This document shows positions 9,038 through 19,312 of a DNA stretch of 64,000 nucleotides, one piece after another. The DNA lies in assembly GCA_000333855.2 (NCBI GenBank), contig CM007321.1, positions 30,954-94,953 on the forward strand, written 5' to 3'. The position numbers were made by a program, and so were the translations under genes. The DNA is from Endotrypanum monterogeii. Lineage: Eukaryota > Euglenozoa > Kinetoplastea > Trypanosomatida > Trypanosomatidae. How positions within the stretch are numbered: the stretch's first letter is position 1; each line of letters begins with the position of its first letter. Under the pieces are notes generated by a model. The model was not told the DNA's origin. It searched no databases and was given only the letters and a program-made list of their open reading frames with translations.

Positions 9038-11341
9038 TCAGCTGCGGGGTAGTGTACTGGACGCGGTGTTGCGACGCCGCTGTCGCGCTACCTTCCGCTC
9101 CTCCCGCTCCAGCTCATCCTCCTCCATGTGTTCCTCGCGCTCCTTGACACGCATAAAATTAATCAAATCTTTTTTACTGATAAATCCTTCGAACCTCGAG
9201 TAGCGGCAGACAAAAATATGATGCGTGCCGAGTGACTGGAATAGGTACAGCAGTTTTTTCACCGAGCACTCCGGCTCCACCTGCAGGAGGCAGGTCTCTA
9301 GAAGGCTGGTGAGATCGACCTCGAGGAAGGTCGGGTCGGTCGAGTAGGACGACGCCGTTTTGAAGCGAAGGTATGTATCAAGACTTATATCGCTGTTGTT
9401 CACCGCAGCCACCTGTATGGCCCGTAATATTTTTTTTGTGCTTGCATACCCCAACAGCGTCATGTCGCTGACGGACTCGACCACAGGGAACCCACTTACA
9501 TTCATCCTTGTCACGAGCTCGTTGAAGTCGCGCACCTGTAGCCCGCACGCTGTCAGCACTGTGAACTGCTTGTGCTGGTAAACATGCTCGGCCACAAAGT
9601 CGAGGCGGAACTCCTTCTTTGGGTCGAGGTAGGGCAGCTTCTGCTCCTCGATGATGATTTCGTACATGCCCTTCACGCCGACCGCCTCACCAGCCGCCTT
9701 GGCGCAGAGAATGCCCACAATGACGGGCACCATGTACTCGAGCGAGCCCGTCAGCTCAAACATGATAATCGCCAGGCAGATGGTCATGTGGGTAACGCCA
9801 GTGAGCATGGCCGCCGCGCCAACGATTGCATACACACCGGGAATAACGCACAAATCCTGGTCAAAGCACTCCGTGAAGATGTAGGAGCTCGAGTAGGTTT
9901 CCTGGATCGAGCGGAACATCATACCAAAGGCGCGGCCGTACAGCGCCCCAATCGTTAACGACGGCACGAGTACACCAGCAGGCAGAAAAATGCCAACGGT
10001 GTACATAAACATGAAAAACTTTACGGTCGCAGTGACAAGGAGAGAAAAAAAAGCACGCATGTCGCTGTCGACACACATCTCGATGTGGCTATGCGGGGTG
10101 CAGTCCTGGAAGCAGTCGCCCAGAAGCTCCAGCATGCTACCAGAGGCGTACGGCGTCACGAAGTTGATCGTAGCCGTGACCGCGGCCACGATGGCCACCT
10201 CCACCAGCCGCCACTGCTTCACGTGCTTCTTGCGCCACCGGGAAACGCGCAGGTTGACGATGCTGAAGGCTGACCCCATGAACCCACCAAAACAGCCAAT
10301 CGCAGCAAACATGGGAAACTCAAAGAAGTGCCAGTTGTGCTGATAGTTGACGCTGAACTGGACGATGCGGCCCGTGTGCCAGAGATCCACGTGCGACTGG
10401 AGCAGCACCGCCGTCACTCCACAAATGAGCGCCGCCATCAGCGCATTAAAATTATAAGACGTGGAGACGTCCTCCAGCGCAAAAATGACACCCCCGACTG
10501 GGGCACCAAAGGCAACCGCCATCCCTCCACCTGCGCCAGCGGTGATGAGCTCGCGCTTCTTGGCCTCATGATGATAGCTCGGAAAAATATTAGAAATGAT
10601 GCCGCCCACGCAGGCGCCGATGTGAACAAAAGGACCCTCCTTCCCCACCGTCAAGCCGGACCCGGTAGAGAAGCACATGCCCATCACCTTCGTGATGAGC
10701 GTCCAGCCGCCTAGGTACCGCCGGACGTGGTGGCCCGAAACGATCGTCTTCACCTCGGCAATCCCTCCACCAGATGCGTAGGGGGCGTATGTTTTGCAGA
10801 GGTACGCCGCCATGACGGCCGCCAGGGTGGAGAAGCTGACGTACATGACGTAGTCTACGAATGCAACCACCTGATTGTCACGGCCCAGAAAAAATTCCCC
10901 CCAGGTGTAGTACTCGTCACACTCGCTGCTGTGAACACAACACATATTGCGGCCCAACCAGAAGAAGTGCGCACAAATCCCGGTGCGGAAGGCGCTCACC
11001 CAGTGCGCACACGCGTCACTGAAGACACCAATACCGCCCAGCACAATGCCGCATACCAGCGCAGCTAAAAAGGATTGGCCTTCGGGGCTGTACATGGACC
11101 AGGTGTCTGCGAGCGACGAAGACACGGTGGCGGCTCGGCCGCGAGATCGCCGCCGTAGCACCTCCACCTCCGCCGCCTCCAGATAGCTTCTGGTGCAATC
11201 GACTGTCGACCAGTCCGCCTCTGGAGCTTGTGTGACGAGATTCGTGATGCCCTCACCGGCGCCTCCATCACCTCTATAGCCACTGCGAGCGTGGCTTCCT
11301 CCAGCACCGCCCTGGTGGTCTGCTCGGGCTGATGAGTCCAT
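9038..11341 (-). CDS. CLC-family chloride channel / H+-Cl- exchanger
   Basis: 767 residues from the ATG at 11341. It has the CLC signatures: a GSGIP-region variant SGGGIAEVKTI (190-200), the filter loop GSGLTVGKEGPFVHIG (227-242) with the gating glutamate E235, the inner-gate segment GAPVGGVIFALEDVS (279-293), and GIFLPAGVLVPS in the second half. About ten hydrophobic helices precede a cytosolic tail with two CBS-like modules (FNELVTRMNVSGFPVVESV and LLYLFQSLGTHHIFVCRYSR). The layout resembles eukaryotic intracellular CLC-3/4/5/6/7 exchangers, so an acidic organelle such as acidocalcisome or endosome is plausible. The position of the proton glutamate carries Asp (D291). Family assignment is firm; exchanger versus channel is inference. 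Confidence 0.95.
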   Translation of the reverse strand: MDSSARADHQGGAGGSHARSGYRGDGGAGEGITNLVTQAPEADWSTVDCTRSYLEAAEVEVLRRRSRGRAATVSSSLADTWSMYSPEGQSFLAALVCGIVLGGIGVFSDACAHWVSAFRTGICAHFFWLGRNMCCVHSSECDEYYTWGEFFLGRDNQVVAFVDYVMYVSFSTLAAVMAAYLCKTYAPYASGGGIAEVKTIVSGHHVRRYLGGWTLITKVMGMCFSTGSGLTVGKEGPFVHIGACVGGIISNIFPSYHHEAKKRELITAGAGGGMAVAFGAPVGGVIFALEDVSTSYNFNALMAALICGVTAVLLQSHVDLWHTGRIVQFSVNYQHNWHFFEFPMFAAIGCFGGFMGSAFSIVNLRVSRWRKKHVKQWRLVEVAIVAAVTATINFVTPYASGSMLELLGDCFQDCTPHSHIEMCVDSDMRAFFSLLVTATVKFFMFMYTVGIFLPAGVLVPSLTIGALYGRAFGMMFRSIQETYSSSYIFTECFDQDLCVIPGVYAIVGAAAMLTGVTHMTICLAIIMFELTGSLEYMVPVIVGILCAKAAGEAVGVKGMYEIIIEEQKLPYLDPKKEFRLDFVAEHVYQHKQFTVLTACGLQVRDFNELVTRMNVSGFPVVESVSDMTLLGYASTKKILRAIQVAAVNNSDISLDTYLRFKTASSYSTDPTFLEVDLTSLLETCLLQVEPECSVKKLLYLFQSLGTHHIFVCRYSRFEGFISKKDLINFMRVKEREEHMEEDELEREERKVARQRRRNTASSTLPRS

Positions 11342-12258
11342 CTTTTGAAGTGACGAGCAATGGAAAAGCAGCCAACACTCCACAGATGGAGTGTATATAA
11401 ATGTATGTGAGTGTGCGTGTGCGCGATCGTCTGCTGCAAGGTACCCGTATTTGTGTGCTTGCCTTTATGGAACGAAAAGAAAATGGTGCGGGGAACAAGG
11501 AGTGGGGAATGAAAAAAAAAAAGGAAGGGACGGGGGGGCGGGAGGGGGGGGGGGAAGAAGACGAGTGGAAGCGCCTCTGCACGCGCAGCGATATGTTGCA
11601 GCATGCGAGGATGCCTCAAAAATACACGCACAGCGATCGTGCCCTGCCAATTCTCTTTTATGAATAGTCAAGAAATGAGCTCCCCTCCTCCCATGCTCGG
11701 GCGCATGTAGGTCGCGTGGACGTGACGTACAGAGGAGGGGAAGGGGAAAGAACGGAGAAAGGAAGAAAGGAAGAAAGGTGGGTCAGGGAACGGGGAAAGT
11801 GATCCATGAAAGTGTGGGGGAGCCGCCCTAGTGGAGTGGCGATGAATAAGCGGACAGCGGAACCCATGGGCAAGATGCAAGAATGGGATGCTGCTGGGGG
11901 GAAGGAGGAAGTCAGTGTGGGTGTCACACTGAAGGTCTTCGCACATGTCTAAAGACTCAAATTTATTGTGTCAAGCGCTTACAGAGATCCCCGCTACCGA
12001 TGAGGGTGGGGAGGAAGGAGTCGTGCACAGCAGCAGCATCAACAATATGAAGAAGAAGGAAAAAAACAAGATAGAATCACGAAAGACTGGGAAAGGAAGG
12101 AGAGGGGGTGGGGAGGCACGACTGTAGGCCATCACAACAATGATGATTCCGATGATGGCGGTTGAGGATGTGCGCAGCACAAAGGCAAAAAAAAAAAAGG
12201 GGCAAACAGTCACCACCCTCCTCCCCCCCCCCAATTGGACCACAACATGACCGACTCT
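11342..12258. other. Intergenic region
   Basis: No gene seen. Purine-rich on the plus strand (G/A tracts near 11510-11560 and 11730-11800), so pyrimidine-rich on the sense strand. Confidence 0.6.
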
Positions 12259-12846
12259 TTATTGTGTCCCTAGATCGCCTCCCTCTCGCCGCACACGCTT
12301 CAGATGTTCTACCAACTGTGCCTCCTGCTGCCGGCGGCGCTCCTCCTCGGTGCGATGTCTCTCGACCTCCTGAACCGAGCGGTCGAACGCGCCACCGATG
12401 CGGGCGCCATCACCCGTGGAGGAGGCCGCTGCTGCCTTGACGCCAAACGCGGAGGCGAACTTGGCTGCGGTCTTGGCATTCTCAGTCTTTTGATGCACCT
12501 TCAGCTGACGCTTGGCCGCAACGAGCAACGACTGGTAAAGCTCTGCACATTCCCGATCGACTGTGACGGCGTCTATCCCGGCGGCCTCACGTTCCTCGCG
12601 GTACAGCCACACGCGCAGCCGTACATCACGTAGTGCGCGATGGGACTCGAGCCGTGCTGCCATTTCACGGTTCTCCCCTTGTGCACGGCGTTGCTCGAGG
12701 GGGTTAATCGATGTCCCACCCTCCTCCGCTGCTCCGCCCTGTACGACAGGCGCCAGACCTGCGGCAGAGACGTTCACGCGGCTGCGCTGAACATAGCCGC
12801 TCAGACCTGTACCCTTGACTGCGACTGCCTCCACGCCGTTGTACAT
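12259..12846 (-). CDS. CWC21: CWC21-like splicing factor (cwf21 domain)
   Basis: 195 residues from the ATG at 12846. The N-terminus MYNGVEAVAVKGTGLSGYVQ matches the hallmark of Cwc21/SRRM2 (MYNGIGLxTPRGSGTNGYVQ). A second block, NPLEQRRAQGENREMAARLE then HRALRDVRLRVWLYREEREA (about residues 48-95), fits the helical cwf21 domain that contacts Prp8 and Snu114. The remainder is Ala-rich and ends in a charged helix (RHRTEEERRRQQEAQLVEHL). In yeast Cwc21 acts in the catalytic spliceosome; here it would serve trans-splicing. A longer frame to 12900 exists but starts at a non-ATG codon and buries the conserved MYNG start, so it was not used. Confidence 0.85.
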   Translation of the reverse strand: MYNGVEAVAVKGTGLSGYVQRSRVNVSAAGLAPVVQGGAAEEGGTSINPLEQRRAQGENREMAARLESHRALRDVRLRVWLYREEREAAGIDAVTVDRECAELYQSLLVAAKRQLKVHQKTENAKTAAKFASAFGVKAAAASSTGDGARIGGAFDRSVQEVERHRTEEERRRQQEAQLVEHLKRVRREGGDLGTQ

Positions 12847-13222
12847 GACGAGTGTATTTTTCCGTGTCGCACTACACTGTAGTCGCCTCGCCAACAGCAA
12901 TTCTAGTCAACTTCCGGAACACACCGCGTCGGGCTCTTGTGATGTTTGGATAACTAGAAGAGGAAGAGGAGGGAAAAAAAAATGGAAGATGCATCACGAC
13001 ATAACAGAAATTAGGAATCATACGATGGTCATGAACTATTGTCGAAGAATGGGGAATGGCGAGTCACAACGTTTTTTTTTTTTTTTAAGGGGAGGGGGGC
13101 GGGCCTCCAACGGGTACCGCAGCCACGATTCCCGCGCAGCGAGTCGAATGCCTACCACCACCCACCCCAAAAAAAAACCCTCCACGAACTCACGCCTCCA
13201 CACCGTCACGCGAGCAGCAGTC

Positions 13223-13253
<31 letters not shown>

Positions 13254-13414
13254 TGCAAGGGAGGGGGGGAGGGGGGGAGGGGGGTTGTGAGCCGTCGAGT
13301 AAGGCGTGACTCATTTCACGTGAAGATAATCGCTGCAGGTGCGCAAAAAATCCCCCGAAGATGGAAGAAAAGTAAGCTTAGGTGCTCTCATCGCCCCAGG
13401 TGTACACGAGGACG
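12847..13414. other. Intergenic region
   Basis: No gene seen. T-run at 13073-13086, (GT)n at 13222-13248 and G-rich stretch 13259-13285. Confidence 0.6.
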
Positions 13415-14224
13415 CTACTCGATAGCTCTCATCTTTTTATAGGCAGCCACGCTCGCGTCGTCAAGCATCGGAGCACCGTAAACCTCTTCCAAGTCGCGTA
13501 CGAGCGCGAGGACGAGAAAGCAAAGCAGGTCACGCGCCTGAAGAAACCGATCCTTCTGCTCCGCCTCCGTCTCCAGTGCGAAACGTTGGGTGAGCTCCGG
13601 CACCTCCCACCGCCGCTGCACGCGGCATGCCTTCCGCAGCTCGTGCGGCTGTAGGCGCATAAATAGAGGCTCGCCCTCGTACAGGTGGTCCTGCAGCTTA
13701 CGCGTTGAGCGCTCGTTGTAGATAGCGGGGTCACGCGGACTCCACAGCGTCCAGCTCTGGCGACAGTCCGCTGTGTCCTGCGCCACCGTCCAGTGCGCCG
13801 GCATCGCCGGCGCCAGCAGTGGATCGCAAAAACCAGATCTGGAAGAAGTGCACGACGGCGAGCACGACACTGACAGTGCAGGACTACGAAAGGACTCCTG
13901 TTGTGCCGCTGAAGTGTCTTCGTAGCGCCTCTGATAGCGGTCGCTCGTCCGCCCTGAGTAGGGGGCATCGACGCTAACGTAGACGTCGTACGTGTTGCGC
14001 TGTCGACGCACACCAGCCAAGGAAGACGTGGACTGCCGGCTGATATCAATGCCGATCTCCTTCATGACGGCTATCGCCAAGGGGTGAAGGGTGCCGAGAT
14101 GGTGCGAGCCCCCGCTGCACACAAACAGGCGGCCACCAGTGAAGGTCCGCAGAAACGCCTCGGCCATCTGCGTTCGTGCTTGATTGGTGACGCCGGCAAC
14201 AATGATCCCACGGCAGATGCTCAT
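13415..14224 (-). CDS. ArsC / low-molecular-weight phosphatase-like protein lacking the catalytic Cys
   Basis: 269 residues from the ATG at 14224. The first 65 residues follow the LMW-PTP/arsenate reductase fold: a first strand and P-loop (IIVAGVTNQARTQMAEAFLR), a second strand (RLFVCSGGSH), then HPLAIAVMKEIGIDISRQST, almost the ArsC consensus. A late block SWTLWSPRDPAIYNERS resembles the ArsC Trp...Asp-Pro-Ala acid loop, after a Ser/Cys-rich insertion at about 105-150. In the CX5R loop the Cys position is Gly11 (G-VTNQA-R17), so normal thiol chemistry should be impossible. The C-terminal 90 residues are an extra helical extension. Likely a pseudo-enzyme or binding protein; function unknown. 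Confidence 0.75.
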   Translation of the reverse strand: MSICRGIIVAGVTNQARTQMAEAFLRTFTGGRLFVCSGGSHHLGTLHPLAIAVMKEIGIDISRQSTSSLAGVRRQRNTYDVYVSVDAPYSGRTSDRYQRRYEDTSAAQQESFRSPALSVSCSPSCTSSRSGFCDPLLAPAMPAHWTVAQDTADCRQSWTLWSPRDPAIYNERSTRKLQDHLYEGEPLFMRLQPHELRKACRVQRRWEVPELTQRFALETEAEQKDRFLQARDLLCFLVLALVRDLEEVYGAPMLDDASVAAYKKMRAIE

Positions 14225-15156
14225 GTCTCTGCGCTCGAGAGATCTCCCAGTGCAAACGTATACGTATGTTGCAGATGGTCAGGACGCATACAAATAAAAT
14301 AAATTAATTAAAAAAATTTTAAAGTTCGAGGGAGAGGGAGAGGGACAGGTGGGGATGGGGAGGCATACCGCAGTCTCTGCAAAGGACAAGGTGCAAGCAC
14401 ACCAGAAAAGAAAAAAAAAAAAAAGGAGCGCGGGAAAGGGATGATGTGGGTAGAAGAAGTGGAGGCAGGAGAAGCGGAGCGAGAGGGAAGGGGAAAGGGG
14501 TGTGGCACTCCAGCAAAGCGAGACTCAGGCACGAAGACTAGCAGAAGACCCCACCTTCTTTTCTTTTCTTCGGCCCGTGCACCATTTCGGAAGTGATGTC
14601 AACTCTCGATCAAAGAGGCGGCACACTTCCCCCCCCCCTTTCTCCCACAAAGAACTGTGCGCCTTCACAGGCGCTGTATTTCCTGCACCCTCATGGGTGC
14701 GGGCCCGGGTATGCCCCTACTTCCTCCCCCCTCCGCATACCCTTCTCTTTTTGCCTCCACGACCTCTTCTTGATTAGTGCTGTTGTTGTTTTGCTTCTGT
14801 ATGTTTTTTTTTTTCCACACACGCGCACACAACCTACACACGTGTCAATGCATGTATTCTGAGTAGTCATAATAACTGTGGGAAGGGTCTGCGCCAACGA
14901 AGTCACTGCCGAGAGACGTGTGCCCGGGGCCACGACAAGGCAGAACTACACGGAATGGCCCTCGACAGAAATGATGAAGTAGTGCATTTTTCATTCATTC
15001 TTGTTTTTTTTTCTGAGCAATTTTTTATTTGAATCAAAGGAAAGCAGGGGAAGCAGAGAGAAGAGGAGGCGAGACGTGTGACTGACATGGAGATATGAGT
15101 CAAACAGGAAAAGACGACGCGCGCGCGCCGGACACACAAAGAAACAGAGCGTACAC

Positions 15157-15189
<33 letters not shown>

Positions 15190-15228
15190 ATCATACACGC
15201 GGTCACTCTTTTCTTTTTTTTTCCCCGG
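14225..15228. other. Intergenic region
   Basis: No gene seen. A-run at 14410-14423, C-run at 14631-14638, T-runs at 14805-14814 and 15004-15011, (GT)n at 15158-15182. Confidence 0.6.
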
Positions 15229-18042
15229 TCAACTGCAACCTTTTGTGTGGGGGAGGGGCCCCCTCGTGTTGGCTCGGTTTGTCGTCAACTTCTCCCCCTC
15301 CCCTCTGGGCCCAGCCTTGGCAGCTGTCGGACGCACTACGACATCGATGTATCCGGCTTTGATAGACTTCACCTTCACGACCGCGCCCAGGAAAGGGTCT
15401 GTCTGGAGGTCCTCCATGACAGTCGGGTATAGCGATTGATGACCACGCTTGCTGTGCTTTCCCTCCCCTGTCACAATGCGCAGGTGGCCGATACAGCGAT
15501 CTTCGCAAAGACGCACTCGACGGACGAGTACGTCGTGCACCTCATAGGAGTAGAAGCCGTGTAGATCCAGGGTGCTCATCGCACCCGCGCTCAGCCGCTC
15601 GTGCTCCAGAGCAAGCATCGCCAACCGGTTCAATCGATGATACTCGACACCAAGTCGACGGCCCTCGCAGCTCAGCAGCTTCGCCATTCTGCCATCGTTC
15701 CTCGCAAAGGCTGCACTGGCCTGGCCGAGAAGACGGCAGCGCTGCGCGTTAATCAGGCACGCCTGCTCCCGCACCCGCCTCCAGTCACCCAGCAAGAGTA
15801 TTTCCTTCTCTGCCTCCAAATACGCCGCGTGGGCCTCCACGCTGCTCTCCACATGAGCCTCATGCGCAACCCCGGCACTGATGGCGTCTGCCTTGGTCGC
15901 CCCCACCGCTGCAGCACCACCCGCGTTACCCCGCGGTCCCGAAACTCGCCTATCGCCGGAAAGCTTCCCCTCCGGCACCACAGCGGTCATGGTGGACTCG
16001 AGATGAAGCATCTCCTTCGTCAGATCATTCAACGCTGTGGTTGCACGACTCCATTGTCGGTCTGCGGCGCAGTAGGCACTACGCACCACCTCGGCGTCAA
16101 GGCCGGGGAACATGGCGCAGAGCTTCTCCACCCGGAGGTGGTCGACTGGGGCCATAGCCGTGGTGCTCTCGTTCCATATAGCGGACCGAGCAACTCGCTC
16201 CTGTGCACAGAGAAGGGCAGAGTACGTCTCTGAGAAAGAACCGTCATTCTGCGAGAAGACCACCTCCACCGCTGACGGCTCGACTGCTGGAAAGAGGGAC
16301 ACGAGGGTCAGGATCGCGTTGTGGCGCTCCGCCACCTTCGCGGCAGCGGCGCCATCCGCAGCCTCCTCGCGCGCCTCTGCCTCCTCCGCAGTCGCCAACG
16401 CAAGCGCAGCCGCGACGTCCTCCACATCGGTCGTTGTTGAGACGACGTCCAGGCGAGCAACAACGTCGCTTGCAGCAACCGGGTCCCCACCGCTCATGCG
16501 AAGCGCCTGCAGCACCACCATCGGCTTGACATCCGGGAAAACCTCAACCAGTTGCATGAAGACATCAAACTCGGAGGCGCTAATGAAGTCGTTGCTGTCG
16601 CCACCGCAACCCTCCTCCTCTGCTGCAGACTTCACCAGAGGCGAAGACTCACAAAAACGCCTGTGGTCCTCCTCAGACGGCAGCGCACACAACAGTGATG
16701 AACCACACAGCAATGCGTCGGGACCCGAGAAGACCCCTGCCATCTTCGCCGTCGTCGTTCCATTGAAAAAATTGCCCTGGAGGCGATGTTTCGGTGTGTG
16801 CGTGGGTGGTGAGTCCCTCCTCGCTTCCGTGACCCACACCTCCTCCCGCGCCGCGGCGCTGCGAGCCATCAGCTTGGCGTGGAACTCCGCCTCGGTCTCA
16901 TGGCGATAGTGGCAGTCGTCAGAGCTGTAGCGGCAGCTACCGTGAAGGAAGTGCATGCAAACGTCAGCATCACGATCGATGTAGGCGCAAGCGTCACCGT
17001 ACTTGCAGCTGCCGTACTGCGCAATACACGGGTGACGCGCACGGCGGGGCTGAGCCGCTGTCTTTGTTGGAGGACGGGAAGAGGACGGCAGCGTGGAACG
17101 TGCCAGCTGCGGTGAGGTCAGCTGAGCAGCACCCGTTATGTTTTTGAGCAAGTCAAGGAAGGGTGTCGGGTGCGTCGTTTTCTCGGATTCTGGCTCCCAT
17201 TCAGCAGCAAACGCGCCGCCTCCGTCTGGGATATCAGCCATCGCGTCGTCTGTCGTATCACCCGCTCTGACTCGGAAGCTGCACGGGGGGGACTGAAGCA
17301 TCGGCTCGGTATACGATGGGACAGACCCGAGAATGCGGCCAAAAGCCGATGCGGGCGGCGGCACGGATGCGAGCCCTGCATGTGCGGCGCCAGCACTACC
17401 CTGCCCATCCCCAGCACCACACCCGTCAGCGTCGCCCTCGTCATCGATAACCTCAGCTATTCGAAGCTTCGAGCCCATCCCCTCTACAGTGTGCACGCGG
17501 TAACTCACATCACCGCACCGCAAACGTTCGTCGGCGGCGTCGCCGTCCTCCGTAGGGCCCCAGACATGCGTGCGCGTGTCAACGCCGTCAACTTGGTGGC
17601 GACGTCGACATGTGTCTCCGTAGATGCAGGAGCCTCGAAGGTGATTCATACACACGTCACCGGGCATCTCTTTGAAGAGGCATGCCTCACCGTACTGGCA
17701 CGACCCAAACTGTACGACACAGGGATGTAGCCGCCTCTGCTGTTGGCGTAAGGCCTCCGTGACGGGAGAAGGCCCGAGGAAGCTCGATGCTGCAGGCGGC
17801 TTCACGCGATGCAGCGATGGGATGACGACCGACAGGGTGCTTGTTGACGCAGCCGACTTGTCTACCCCGTGCGGTCGCTGCTGCTGCTTCGCCTCCTGAT
17901 CACGCTGCCGCTCGAGGATTTGCAAGGCGACATGCACATTGTTGCCCGCATCCTTGAGCGCCTGTGTAGCCTTGGCCTTGCCGAATCCCTTCGCTGTTAA
18001 CTGTTTAACGTGGTCGTGGTGACCCTTGCCACCGAACCCCAT
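15229..18042 (-). CDS. UBA / CCCH zinc finger / CUE / DUF1771 / Smr multidomain protein
   Basis: 937 residues from the ATG at 18042. Visible order: UBA-like domain (about 10-45, AKGFGKAKATQALKDAGNNV); a CCCH finger pair (108-149) and a second pair (339-381); three CUE/UBA-like segments with an FP motif (VFPDVKPMVV at 501, LFPAVEPSAV at 583, MFPGLDAEVV at 644); a DUF1771 helix block (about 735-800, with LGDWRRVREQACLINAQRCR); and a C-terminal Smr domain (824-904) with LDLHGF and the GEGKHSKRGHQSLYP loop. CUE plus DUF1771 plus Smr is the layout of N4BP2 and yeast Cue2, which cut mRNA on collided ribosomes in no-go decay; the UBA and zinc fingers would add ubiquitin and RNA contacts. Domain calls are by eye; the decay role is inference. 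Confidence 0.88.
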   Translation of the reverse strand: MGFGGKGHHDHVKQLTAKGFGKAKATQALKDAGNNVHVALQILERQRDQEAKQQQRPHGVDKSAASTSTLSVVIPSLHRVKPPAASSFLGPSPVTEALRQQQRRLHPCVVQFGSCQYGEACLFKEMPGDVCMNHLRGSCIYGDTCRRRHQVDGVDTRTHVWGPTEDGDAADERLRCGDVSYRVHTVEGMGSKLRIAEVIDDEGDADGCGAGDGQGSAGAAHAGLASVPPPASAFGRILGSVPSYTEPMLQSPPCSFRVRAGDTTDDAMADIPDGGGAFAAEWEPESEKTTHPTPFLDLLKNITGAAQLTSPQLARSTLPSSSRPPTKTAAQPRRARHPCIAQYGSCKYGDACAYIDRDADVCMHFLHGSCRYSSDDCHYRHETEAEFHAKLMARSAAAREEVWVTEARRDSPPTHTPKHRLQGNFFNGTTTAKMAGVFSGPDALLCGSSLLCALPSEEDHRRFCESSPLVKSAAEEEGCGGDSNDFISASEFDVFMQLVEVFPDVKPMVVLQALRMSGGDPVAASDVVARLDVVSTTTDVEDVAAALALATAEEAEAREEAADGAAAAKVAERHNAILTLVSLFPAVEPSAVEVVFSQNDGSFSETYSALLCAQERVARSAIWNESTTAMAPVDHLRVEKLCAMFPGLDAEVVRSAYCAADRQWSRATTALNDLTKEMLHLESTMTAVVPEGKLSGDRRVSGPRGNAGGAAAVGATKADAISAGVAHEAHVESSVEAHAAYLEAEKEILLLGDWRRVREQACLINAQRCRLLGQASAAFARNDGRMAKLLSCEGRRLGVEYHRLNRLAMLALEHERLSAGAMSTLDLHGFYSYEVHDVLVRRVRLCEDRCIGHLRIVTGEGKHSKRGHQSLYPTVMEDLQTDPFLGAVVKVKSIKAGYIDVVVRPTAAKAGPRGEGEKLTTNRANTRGPLPHTKGCS

Positions 18043-19312
18043 CCTTAATCGCCTCCGCACCAGAAAAGCAGACAATACATACACAGCAAGGCTATGTCAG
18101 ACACGCGAGAGGTTTTCTGACGTCGTCCGGAAATCTCCCCGGACCCCCAAACATAAAAACACACGCACAGACAGACAGAGACACGTTTGGAGAATTTATG
18201 TAAAATAAATTTGGGGTTGATCACCACGTTTTTGCTTCTTTTTTTTTTTCGTGAAGCTCAACTACCGGAGGAAGGAGGGGAGGGGAGGGGGTGAGAGATA
18301 AAGGGAAGGATGCATGATGAGGTGCCTACAGGGAAGGGGGAGAGAAGGAGACGGCAATACGCGGTGTGGCTAGGCAGTCCCATCTGTGTGTGTGTGTGTG
18401 TGTTTATGTGTATGTTCGGGCCATGTGGCTGCCACAACGCTCCGTCTTTCCCAGTCCCTTCATTTGCCTCACGTGGCTCAACACGATGTTTTGGCCCCTT
18501 TCTTCTCTGGTGACACACAGAGCTCACATGGAGGCGTACCTGTGGAGTTACAGGAAAAAGGGGGAGGGGGGCACAGCCATCAAGAAAGATGGCGCCACCC
18601 CTTGTCGCCAATGTCACCTCTGCTGCTGCTGCTGCTGTCGTCGCCGCACCAAGTCTGCGCAGGGAAGGGGGAGAGTTACGGGCAAAGTGAATACGCATAC
18701 CGGCACGGAGACACAGAGACAACAACACAGACACAGAAATACGGCGATATATATGTATATATATAGTATATATATACATATATATATATATATATACTAT
18801 ATATATACAGTATAAATTTATGTAGACGGAAGATCATGATTTGCTCGTCCGTGGTGGTGTCTAAAACTACATCAGATATGAACAGGGAAGAAAAATGTGT
18901 ATTGGGCAGGGAGGGGGAGGGGGAGGGGGAGGGGCGCGACGAGTTATCCCACCCAAAAAGACGGAAAAACACATCAACACGGGCATGCGGATGTGAAAAG
19001 GAAGACTGTGGGATGGAGACGTGAACAAAATGTGTACAAGACCATGACCAGCAAAGGTCAACGCTGACAGGCGACTCCCACCACCACCTACACACACTCT
19101 CTCACACTCTCTCACACACGCACGCACGCATATACTATAAAATGAGGGAAAAGGGGGTGCAGCCGCATTCACACCCATTGCCTGCCCTACTGCCCACACA
19201 CGAGCCCTCCTCTCGTTAACATTGAGTACTAGGTCCATCCCTTCCTCGTGTATCGTAGCCCCAACGATTTCTCTCACTCCAGACACTCCCTGCTCCTCCT
19301 CTCGCGTCCTCC
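18043..19312. other. Intergenic region rich in microsatellites
   Basis: No gene seen. T-run at 18238-18249, (GT)n at 18384-18404, a TA-rich inverted repeat at 18747-18808, a (GGGGGA)n stretch near 18908-18933 and CA-rich sequence near 19090-19130. Confidence 0.65.
18747..18808. repeat. (TA)n inverted repeat
   Basis: TATATATAGTATATATATACATA... is mirrored by ...TATATACTATATATATA, giving a self-complementary AT-rich palindrome of about 60 bp. Confidence 0.75.
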
